Source: Paracoccus saliphilus
Lineage (GTDB): Bacteria; Pseudomonadota; Alphaproteobacteria; Rhodobacterales; Rhodobacteraceae
Length of the DNA: 64,000 bases
Direction of reading: 5' to 3'
Assembly: GCF_028553805.1 (NCBI RefSeq)
Contig: NZ_CP067140.1
Location: forward strand, 3,472,001 to 3,536,000
The position numbers and the translations under genes were made by a program. Of this stretch, positions 58,153 to 64,000 are shown piece after piece (positions within the stretch are counted from its first letter, which is position 1; every line of letters starts with the position of its first letter). The notes under the pieces are model-generated. The model worked only from the letters and a program-made list of their open reading frames with translations, had not been told where the DNA came from and did no database searches.

Positions 58153-58167
58153 AGGGGCGAATCATGA
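58141..58167 (+). CDS. Possible 8-codon leader reading frame before ilvH
   Basis: From the ATG in repeat F the frame reads MKKNRGES and stops at TGA 58165-58167, overlapping the ilvH ATG as ATGA. A purine-rich GGGA lies 8-9 bases before the start. It could couple translation to ilvH, or be chance. Compare the 14-codon frame before glgC. Confidence 0.25.
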   Translation: MKKNRGES

Positions 58168-58724
58168 ATGCGTTGAACATCCAGAAGGGCGCGTCGAGTC
58201 ATTCGGCCTATGATCTGCGCGATCCGAATGTACAGGTCGAGGAAAGCCACACCCTTGCAGTGCTGGTCGAAAACGAGCCGGGCGTACTGGCGCGCGTGAT
58301 CGGGCTTTTTTCGGGGCGCGGCTATAATATCGACAGCCTGACCGTGGCCGAGGTCGATCATACCGGCCACCAATCGCGGATCACCCTGGTCACCAGCGGG
58401 ACACCGGAAGTGATCGAGCAGATCAAGGCCCAGCTTGGACGGATCGTGCCGGTGCATGACGTGCATGACCTGACGGTCGAAGGGCCGTCGGTCGAGCGTG
58501 AGTTGGGCCTGTTCAAGGTCCATGGTCAGGGCGACAAGCGGGTCGAAGCCTTGCGCATTGCCGAGATCTTTCGGGCCAATGTCGTCGATTCGACACTCGA
58601 AAGCTTTGTCTTCGAACTCGTGGGAATGCCCTCGAAACTCGACGCCTTTGCCGATTTGATGCGTCCGCTTGGATTATCCGACCTGGCTCGGACCGGGGTC
58701 GCGGCATTGGCGCGGGGAATCTGA
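58164..58724 (+). CDS. ilvH: Acetolactate synthase small (regulatory) subunit
   Basis: 186 aa from the ATG at 58164 (MNALNIQKGASSHSAYDLRD), the expected N-terminus. The ACT domain is HTLAVLVENEPGVLARVIGL followed by FSGRGYNIDSLTVAEVDHTG, which binds valine for feedback inhibition. The C-terminal ALS_ss domain has VESTLESFVFELVGMPSKLD-like sequence (actual DSTLESFVFELVG). AGGGGCG precedes the ATG. A hairpin with an 8-bp stem follows its stop. It activates the large subunit encoded upstream. Confidence 0.95.
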   Translation: MNALNIQKGASSHSAYDLRDPNVQVEESHTLAVLVENEPGVLARVIGLFSGRGYNIDSLTVAEVDHTGHQSRITLVTSGTPEVIEQIKAQLGRIVPVHDVHDLTVEGPSVERELGLFKVHGQGDKRVEALRIAEIFRANVVDSTLESFVFELVGMPSKLDAFADLMRPLGLSDLARTGVAALARGI

Positions 58725-58729
58725 GGCCA

Positions 58730-58762
58730 TTTCAGCGATGGCGTTTCCCGCTGCCGCTGAAA
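58730..58762 (+). terminator. Possible terminator after ilvH
   Basis: TTTCAGCG (58730-58737) and CGCTGAAA (58755-58762) form a perfect 8-bp stem directly after the ilvH stop, with a GGCG/CGCC extension possible. A short TTTT follows eight bases later. The shape fits a weak intrinsic terminator. Confidence 0.45.
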
Positions 58763-58772
58763 GCGCCGGGTT

Positions 58773-59093
58773 TTATCCGCAGCGTGTCTTGCAGGGCGGG
58801 CAGGTGTAGTCACACACTGGAAATGCAAGGCTCGTGCAATTGGGATTGTATGGGCATCTCAGCTCTTGCGGGATCGTTGTGCTTTTCTCCTGCGGAACAT
58901 GTGACACGCGTCGGGCATGGCGCAAGGATCCAACAAGCTCATCCTCGAGCTCGACCAGATCCCCGAGTTTGGGCCAATAGGACGGATCTCGCAACTGCCC
59001 ACGCCCTTGGAGATAGGCAAGGGACGCCTGTTCTTCGCACCAGATCACGGCGCGTTCACTCTCTTCCCTGTCCCAGATGACCACGCCGATCAT
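58773..59093 (-). CDS. Conserved hypothetical protein with a cysteine-rich tail
   Basis: 106 aa from the ATG at 59093 (MIGVVIWDREESERAVIWCE), chosen because AAGGA lies just upstream. The first part resembles small Rhodobacterales proteins with AVIWCEDQ and DLAFY-like segments of unknown function. The last 30 residues carry six cysteines (CPYNPNC, then VCDYTCPPCKTRCG), which suggests metal binding. The same frame remains open to 59348 and encodes further cysteines (CDCG, CQGCKRR), so a longer protein of up to 191 aa is possible. The upstream part uses less GC-rich codons. Function unknown. Confidence 0.5.
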   Translation of the reverse strand: MIGVVIWDREESERAVIWCEEQASLAYLQGRGQLRDPSYWPKLGDLVELEDELVGSLRHARRVSHVPQEKSTTIPQELRCPYNPNCTSLAFPVCDYTCPPCKTRCG

Positions 59094-59362
59094 TGGCATT
59101 CCTTCTTTTCTGCGTTTGCAGCCCTGACATGTGGGGCTGCTGGGGCACTTCTCGTGATCACGATAGCATTCCGGGTCTGAAATAGTTCTGAACGGAAATC
59201 GAACAACACCACAGTCGCACGCTCCTCGTACTGATCGCAGCACATAGGGGGTGAATCCCGCCGGCACAACCCAAAGATGAGCTGCTTCGGATTTTTTCAC
59301 CTTAAAAATACCCCTACTCGACAATGCGATCGCAAAGGGTGGCAACACGCAAGGAGGCTTGT

Positions 59363-60130
59363 TCAGCGCGTCTTTCCGCTACGTACATCCGAGATCGCCC
59401 GCTCAACCTGCGCGAGCCTCGCTGCTCTGGGCGGGTGGCTCCCAAGCACTCGGTTCCCCGGATCGGGTAGGCGTTCGAAGAATCGGGCACCGTTCCTCGG
59501 ATCAAAGCCCGCGTTCAGTGTTATGATCGCGCCCAGATAATCCGCCTGAAGTTCCCAATCCTTGGAATAGTAGTTCGCCCCAACCGAGGCCCCGATTTCC
59601 TGCGCCGTCGCAATAGCCGATTCGTTGCTGCCATAAATCGAGGCAATGCTTCCCAAGATCACTGCACCAGCTGTTGCCGCCCCAGCCTTGCGATCCAGAT
59701 GGTTCAGGATGTGATGGCTGGCTTCATGCCCGACGACAAAGGCGATCTCATCCGCGTTGCGGGTCGCGGCAATCAGGGAAAGGGTGAAACCGATGATCGG
59801 GCGTCCATTGTCATCAATGGTCTGGAAAGCATTCGGCTCTAACCCCGGACGATCATCGACGACAAACTGGAAATCGCAGTTGATCGGCTGAGTGCGCCGC
59901 TGCAGGCATTCACGCTCGACCGCCGGTTCCATCCGGCGCATCACACCGACGAAGGTTCGGGCAGCCGCATCGGGAGAGTTGGTGTTCGTCGCCGGGGCGG
60001 ACTGCGGCTGCGTCGCGGTTGGCCGGGGAGGCTCCTGCACTTCGGGCGGCAGCGGCGCACAGGCAGACAGGGCGATCAGCCCTGCCAGAACCACTGTAAC
60101 AATCTGCGGTTTTCCCAAGCCTCTGCTCAT
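59363..60130 (-). CDS. M48 family metalloprotease, lipoprotein
   Basis: 255 aa from the ATG at 60130 (MSRGLGKPQIVTV), preceded by AGGG. The longer frame to 60229 is rejected as it enters the divergent promoter region. The signal sequence ends in a lipobox (LIALSAC), so it is a membrane-anchored periplasmic protease. The zinc motif is GHEASHHILNHLD (HEASH), with the third ligand probably the Glu in WELQADYLGA. YYSKDWELQADYLG is typical of the short M48 proteins related to LoiP/YcaL. It probably degrades misfolded envelope proteins, as in that family. Confidence 0.9.
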   Translation of the reverse strand: MSRGLGKPQIVTVVLAGLIALSACAPLPPEVQEPPRPTATQPQSAPATNTNSPDAAARTFVGVMRRMEPAVERECLQRRTQPINCDFQFVVDDRPGLEPNAFQTIDDNGRPIIGFTLSLIAATRNADEIAFVVGHEASHHILNHLDRKAGAATAGAVILGSIASIYGSNESAIATAQEIGASVGANYYSKDWELQADYLGAIITLNAGFDPRNGARFFERLPDPGNRVLGSHPPRAARLAQVERAISDVRSGKTR

Positions 60131-60272
60131 CCCTACGTATTCCCTCGTCTCATTTGACGCGGTTGCCCCACCGCTTGATTGCCACTTTATCCCGACGCTA
60201 CGCCCGTGCAAGCCCCGACCCTTGTTCACCCCATCGTTTCACGCGATTGTCGGGTGAACCAAGGAGGCCAAG

Positions 60273-60518
60273 ATGTTCACCATCGAGCATGATTTCGACG
60301 CCACGGTCATAACCCTCATAGACGAGACAAAGCCGCATACCCGCCCGCTGAACGAGGATGTGGTGATCCTGACTTTCGATGACCGGGTGGTTGTCGAACA
60401 GATGAACCCCGATGGCGAAGAGGTCGCCCGAGTTACCTTCACGATGCATCAGCTCGCCGAATTACGCTTGGCGCTGAACCTGCCGGAGGGGAACTACCGA
60501 ATAGAAAAAGAGGATTAA
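60273..60518 (+). CDS. Conserved small hypothetical protein
   Basis: 81 aa with a perfect ribosome binding site (AAGGAGG, 7-8 bases before the ATG). The sequence is acidic and mostly beta-like (DDRVVVEQMNPDGEEVARVT) with a short helix (MHQLAELRLALNLPEG). I have seen similar uncharacterised proteins in Rhodobacterales but can name no function. It has no signal peptide or membrane segment, so it is cytoplasmic. Its stop overlaps the convergent DUF167 gene by 4 bp. Confidence 0.75.
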   Translation: MFTIEHDFDATVITLIDETKPHTRPLNEDVVILTFDDRVVVEQMNPDGEEVARVTFTMHQLAELRLALNLPEGNYRIEKED

Positions 60519-60763
60519 TCCAGCCGAAAAACCTTATCGCGCGAAGCTGTACCCCGCAAAAGCGTCAACCGTGATTTTGCCACTCCCATCGATTTCGCAA
60601 GCAGTTTGACAACTGCGGCATTCGCCTTTCCGTCCTCGGGCGGGGCTGTCACATGCACACGGATCGCACCGTCATCAAGGCTGATCGCATTGCGCCGCGC
60701 CTTGGGCGTCACACGCAAGCGAATTTCAGCACCCTCACGGGCAAGATGGCTAAGATCGGTCAT
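60515..60763 (-). CDS. DUF167 (YggU family) protein
   Basis: 82 aa from the ATG at 60763 (MTDLSHLAREG). The family pattern is clear: RLRVTPKARRNAIS, then RVHVTAPPEDGKANAAVVKL and LAKSMGVAKSRLTLLRGTAS, ending RDKVFRLD. These small cytoplasmic proteins have a known fold but no agreed role. The frame is open to 60895, but those residues overlap the upstream part of the nitroreductase region and lack conservation. It is convergent with the small gene on the other strand. Confidence 0.88.
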   Translation of the reverse strand: MTDLSHLAREGAEIRLRVTPKARRNAISLDDGAIRVHVTAPPEDGKANAAVVKLLAKSMGVAKSRLTLLRGTASRDKVFRLD

Positions 60764-60881
60764 GCCGCTCAAAATGCCGTCCAAACCGTCCGCCTGCAAT
60801 CCCTTGCCGCTTGCGCAGCCGCACGGGCTCTGGGAAAACCACCTGCGCTGCCCTATCTGTGGTCGGCCAAAGGAGATCTGC

Positions 60882-61454
60882 ATGGAATATCGCAACGAAG
60901 CGGTGCTGGAATTTCTGGCAACCCGCCGCTCGCATCCACCAAAGTTGCTGACCCACCCCGCGCCTGATCGCGATCAGTTGTCGGATTTGCTGACATTGGC
61001 CGCCCGGGCACCCGATCACGGCAAGCTCGAGCCCTGGCGATTCGTCGTGCTTGGCCGCGCGACACTTGACCGGTTGCAGCCGATTCTGCGGCAGGAGGTT
61101 CTGGCGGAAGGACAGGATGTGGCGGCGGCAGAAAAAGCCGCTTCTACCTTCGCTTCCCCCGTGATCGTTGCAGTCATTTCCTCGCCCGTGGAGAGCGACA
61201 AGATCCCGCGATGGGAGCAGGTTCTGTCCGCCGGCGCGGTCTGCCTGGGTCTGGTGAATGCCGCGCTTGCCTCGGGCTGGGGAGCGGCGTGGCTGACGGG
61301 TTTTGCGGCGATCAACGAAAAGTTTGCGCGAACCCATCTGGGCCTGAAGGACAATGAACAGGTGGCCGGGCTGGTTCATATTGGCACGCGCGGCAATACG
61401 CCGCCTGAACGTCCCCGCCCTGACATCACCAAGAAGGCGAGCTGGCTGGAATGA
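60882..61454 (+). CDS. Nitroreductase family protein (YdjA-like)
   Basis: 190 aa from the ATG at 60882 (MEYRNEAVLEFLATRRS) with AGGAG upstream. The FMN-binding nitroreductase fold is shown by LLTLAARAPDHGKLEPWRFV and a late GLVHIGTRGNTPPERPRPD, close to the short E. coli YdjA type. It probably reduces quinones or nitro compounds with NAD(P)H in the cytoplasm. The physiological substrate is unknown. The frame open from 60606 is antisense to DUF167 and is rejected. The stop overlaps the next gene as ATGA. Confidence 0.88.
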   Translation: MEYRNEAVLEFLATRRSHPPKLLTHPAPDRDQLSDLLTLAARAPDHGKLEPWRFVVLGRATLDRLQPILRQEVLAEGQDVAAAEKAASTFASPVIVAVISSPVESDKIPRWEQVLSAGAVCLGLVNAALASGWGAAWLTGFAAINEKFARTHLGLKDNEQVAGLVHIGTRGNTPPERPRPDITKKASWLE

Positions 61455-62167
61455 TTGTCGCAAAGGCATTGTTTCGCGCCTGGAGCGATTTGCTGCGACC
61501 GCGAATCCTCTCGCTGGTGCTGGCAGGGATCGGACTGACGATCCTGCTGTTCGTCGCCTTGCAGGCAGGGGCGTTCTGGCTGATCCGGCTATTCACCCCT
61601 GGTAGCTTCACCCTGCCCTGGATCGGTGCGATCGATATCGGCAACGCGCTGTCATGGAGTTCGCTGGCGCTGTTTCCCTTGATGGGCTTTTTCCTGATGG
61701 CCCCCGTTGCCGCGGGTTTCTGCGGCCTCTTTGCCGAGCGCGTGTCAGAGGCGGTCGAACGCATCCACTATCCCTCGGCCACGGGCCAGCCCATGGATTT
61801 CCTGGACGGGTTACTGGAAACGATGGTCCTGATGGCTGCCATTATCGGCGTAGCAATCCTGTCGCTGGCGCTGACACCCTTTCTGGGCCCCCTCGCACCG
61901 ATCCTGTTTTATGGATTGAACGGCTGGTCACTGGGCAGGGAATTCTTTCAGATGGCCGCAAGACGGCATCTGCATGGGCTGCAAGCCACCGCATTGCGCA
62001 AAGAAAACAGTGGCAAGATCACGGTGGCAGGTGCGCTGATTGCGGTGCTTTTGACGGTACCGGTGGTGAATATAATAGGCCCGCTTCTGGCGGCTGCGGC
62101 CTTTACCCACCTCTTCCATCTTATCCGCGGAAGAACTGGTCAAAGCTCTCCAGTTCCTCGCGGCTGA
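61451..62167 (+). CDS. EI24 domain (CysZ-like) membrane protein
   Basis: 238 aa, overlapping the nitroreductase stop as ATGA. Four or five long hydrophobic segments (about 20-45, 65-90, 125-155, 195-220) and the pattern PLMGFFLMAPVAAGFCGLFA and ALTPFLGPLAPILFYGLNGW place it in the EI24/CysZ-like family. CysZ itself transports sulfate. For this group transport is unproved. The last 15 codons overlap the end of the convergent DUF1467 gene by 47 bp, an unusually long convergent overlap. Confidence 0.85.
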   Translation: MIVAKALFRAWSDLLRPRILSLVLAGIGLTILLFVALQAGAFWLIRLFTPGSFTLPWIGAIDIGNALSWSSLALFPLMGFFLMAPVAAGFCGLFAERVSEAVERIHYPSATGQPMDFLDGLLETMVLMAAIIGVAILSLALTPFLGPLAPILFYGLNGWSLGREFFQMAARRHLHGLQATALRKENSGKITVAGALIAVLLTVPVVNIIGPLLAAAAFTHLFHLIRGRTGQSSPVPRG

Positions 62168-62392
62168 TCACGCCGCTGAGGATCACCCAGGCAATGGGAG
62201 CCCAGATCACCGCCGCGATCACCGTCGTCCAGATCAGCTTGCGCCCGATCACGAAATTCGCGGGGGCGCCCGCTGGCGTGCCGGGAACGATCTCTCCGGC
62301 ATCGGCTTGCGACCTCTGACCGAACAGCACGACGATGAACAATGTCAGAAACCACAGCACGGTATATAGAACGATCCCACCGGTCAGATTCA

Positions 62393-62393
<1 letters not shown>
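62121..62393 (-). CDS. DUF1467 family membrane protein
   Basis: 90 aa from the ATG at 62393 (MNLTGGIVLYTVLW), overlapping the upstream mce stop as TGATG. Two hydrophobic helices at about 4-24 and 54-76 are separated by GEIVPGTPAGAPANFVIGRK, a typical DUF1467 linker. These proteins are found next to mce in many Rhodobacterales, with unknown function. Its 3' end overlaps the EI24 gene on the other strand by 47 bp. Confidence 0.88.
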
Positions 62394-62797
<404 letters not shown>

Positions 62798-62863
62798 ATC
62801 AACCTCCGTTTGCACGTATTTCTAGGCCTTGTACGGCCTGAGTAAAAGCAAAACCCGTTGTGA

Positions 62864-62878
62864 TTAACCCGGCGTTAG
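62864..62878 (+). promoter_or_regulatory. CtrA-like site upstream of the receiver-domain gene
   Basis: TTAACCCGGCGTTAG, TTAA-N7-TTAG, 52 bp before the ATG. It shares TTAACCCG and TTAG with the site at 50186, at almost the same distance from a start codon. Confidence 0.4.
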
Positions 62879-62929
62879 CATCCCGGAAGCAAACTCTTCC
62901 TATCGTCAGAGAATCGCGGGGTAAAAGAA

Positions 62930-63658
62930 ATGTTGTCAGAAGTCACGATGGATCCGGTCGCTCCTTTACCGATGCGGATAATGGCGCAGCCTGGACGCCC
63001 TCTCGCCGGATTGACGGTGTTTGCGGTCGAGGATTCGCGCTATTCGAGCGAGGCCATGCGGCTTCTCTGTATGCGATCAGGCGCGCGTATCCGGCGGGCG
63101 GACTGTCTTCGTTCGGCCATCCGGCATTTGCAGAGCTATCGTCCGGACGTAGCGATCATCGATCTCGGCCTGCCTGATGGCGACGGGACGGGATTGATCC
63201 GCAACCTGGCCAACGCCACCCCCCGGCTTCCGGTGATTCTCGGCATCTCCGGCGATCCGGAACTACGCGACGAGGCAATCGCGGCCGGGGCGGATGGTTT
63301 CCTGTCAAAACCTGTGGAAAACCTCGCGATGTTTCAGCAGGCGATCATGTCGGCCCTGCCCGCGAACCTGCGACACTGGAGCCCGACCCCAGTCCCCAAT
63401 GACCTGATCATGCCCGACGGCACATCCTTGCGTGAAGATCTGACCCATGTAGCAGATATCCTCTCCACCGTCAGCGACACGTCTCGCATCGACTATATCG
63501 CCCGCTTTCTGGGAGGCGTGGCCCGCTCGGCGCATGACCAAACCCTGGAGGAGGCAGCCAACGCACTGGCCAAAGATCATCGGGCGGGGCGGGCAGTTGC
63601 GACCGAACTGGCGCGACTAAGCGCCATGGTGCAGGACAGGCTCACCCGAACCGCATAA
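62930..63658 (+). CDS. Response-regulator receiver protein without a recognisable output domain
   Basis: 242 aa. The receiver domain covers about residues 27-140: acidic pair E34/D35, phosphate acceptor D78 in VAIIDLGLPDGDG, S107 in the T/S position and K127 in FLSKPVEN. The C-terminal 100 residues look helical (IARFLGGVARSAHDQTLEEA and DRLTRTA at the end) but match no DNA-binding or enzymatic output I know, and there is no HPt-type HxxKG motif. No histidine kinase is adjacent. A CtrA-like site lies upstream. It probably acts by protein contacts in a phosphorelay. Confidence 0.82.
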   Translation: MLSEVTMDPVAPLPMRIMAQPGRPLAGLTVFAVEDSRYSSEAMRLLCMRSGARIRRADCLRSAIRHLQSYRPDVAIIDLGLPDGDGTGLIRNLANATPRLPVILGISGDPELRDEAIAAGADGFLSKPVENLAMFQQAIMSALPANLRHWSPTPVPNDLIMPDGTSLREDLTHVADILSTVSDTSRIDYIARFLGGVARSAHDQTLEEAANALAKDHRAGRAVATELARLSAMVQDRLTRTA

Positions 63659-63687
63659 TATCGGAACCAACCGCCCGCCAGTTTGCT

Positions 63688-64000
63688 TCAGTCACCGCTG
63701 CGGCCGGGTAACGCCTGAGCGGTCAGCGAGGACAGGCTTTGACGCTGCAATCCTTCGGCATCGAAATTACCCGGTGCCAACCACTGCCGGTAAGCGGCGT
63801 CCAGGGCAGGCCATTCGCCGTCAATGATCGAGAACCACGCCGTATCCCGGTTACAGTCCTTCACGATCATATGCTGGCGGAACACACCCTCGAAACGGAA
63901 CCCGAACCGCAGCGCTGCTCGGCGTGACGGGGCGTTCAGGGCGTTGCATTTCCATTCGACCCGGCGATACCCCGCTTCGAATGCCCACCGGATCATCGCC
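63688..64000 (-). CDS. GNAT-family N-acetyltransferase, C-terminal part (partial)
   Basis: The frame is open to the window end, so the N-terminus lies beyond it. The visible 103 residues hold the C-terminal half of a RimJ/RimL-type acetyltransferase: WKCNALNAPSRRAALRFGFR, then FEGVFRQHMIVKDCNRDTAW and FSIIDGEWPAL. NAPSRRAALRFGF is the acetyl-CoA-binding and helix region of this group. It is convergent with the receiver gene. The acceptor substrate cannot be inferred. Confidence 0.85.
   Translation of the reverse strand, partial: AMIRWAFEAGYRRVEWKCNALNAPSRRAALRFGFRFEGVFRQHMIVKDCNRDTAWFSIIDGEWPALDAAYRQWLAPGNFDAEGLQRQSLSSLTAQALPGRSGD

Noticed and set aside
60228..60255. GTTTCAC...GTGAAC near 60230 as a parS (ParB) site
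   Set aside because: parS needs the two halves adjacent (GTTTCACGTGAAAC-like). Here they are about ten bases apart and one arm is incomplete.

Overview
The window looks like a chromosomal segment of a high-GC alphaproteobacterium of the Rhodobacterales, most likely Paracoccus or a close relative. The evidence is the gene content: a Paracoccus-type cytochrome c-550 next to an aa3 oxidase subunit I, a compact flagellar block, the malonate TRAP cluster, DUF1467, DUF1513 and DUF2244 proteins, and an intergenic repeat with a GGATATTTGCATGAAGAAGAAG-like tail that I associate with this group from memory. I see no rRNA, tRNA, CRISPR array, insertion sequence or prophage.

Layout. 1-1.1 kb: the tail of an unknown protein and an extensin-like cell-wall protein. 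1.1-7.2 kb: flagellar genes, fliI on the minus strand and flgB-flgC-fliE-fliQ-flgF-flgG-flgA-flgH-fliL on the plus strand. 7.5-11.2 kb: an OsmF/OpuC-type glycine-betaine/choline ABC importer. 11.3-16.3 kb: an imelysin, di-heme oxidoreductase, imelysin, DUF1513 cluster that resembles a periplasmic iron module. 16.4-28.2 kb: glycogen metabolism (glgB-glgC-glgA-glgX-glgP on the minus strand) with a divergent alpha-glucosidase and a 5'-deoxynucleotidase. 28.7-35.5 kb: a small membrane protein, then malonate use (TRAP transporter, malonyl-CoA decarboxylase, malonyl-CoA synthetase, GntR regulator). 35.8-38.6 kb: cycA, ctaD and a DUF2244 protein. 38.6-40.9 kb: a PlsC / CdsA-like / CDP-alcohol phosphatidyltransferase trio. 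41.5-48.0 kb: a Dpp-type peptide ABC importer with an M24 peptidase inside the operon. 48.4-58.7 kb: YqeY, carA, a membrane glycosyltransferase, glnE, the N-end-rule transferase bpt, and ilvB-ilvH. 58.8-64 kb: small conserved proteins, an M48 protease, a nitroreductase, an EI24 protein, methylmalonyl-CoA epimerase, a receiver-domain protein and the end of a GNAT acetyltransferase.

The genes work as separate metabolic modules. Peptide import is joined to intracellular dipeptide cleavage. Malonate is imported, activated to malonyl-CoA and decarboxylated to acetyl-CoA. The glg genes store and mobilise glucose. cycA and ctaD supply the end of the respiratory chain.

The most unusual signals are non-coding. 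(1) A dispersed intercistronic repeat has six recognisable copies and one decayed copy. It combines a GC-rich hairpin, whose stem is kept by paired changes, with a tail that looks like a ready-made translation start. At glgC and ilvH the short reading frame it opens ends exactly at the next gene's start codon. (2) Two intergenic arrays, 16 kb apart, each hold five phased 11-bp units related to CTGTGTACNNN, followed by the same 16-bp block. (3) TTAA-N7-TTAG/TTTA sites resembling CtrA boxes lie upstream of flgB, the glycosyltransferase and the receiver-domain gene. (4) A 12-bp hairpin and an overlapping 22-bp palindrome sit between the peptide-binding protein gene and the peptidase gene and cover the peptidase start codon.
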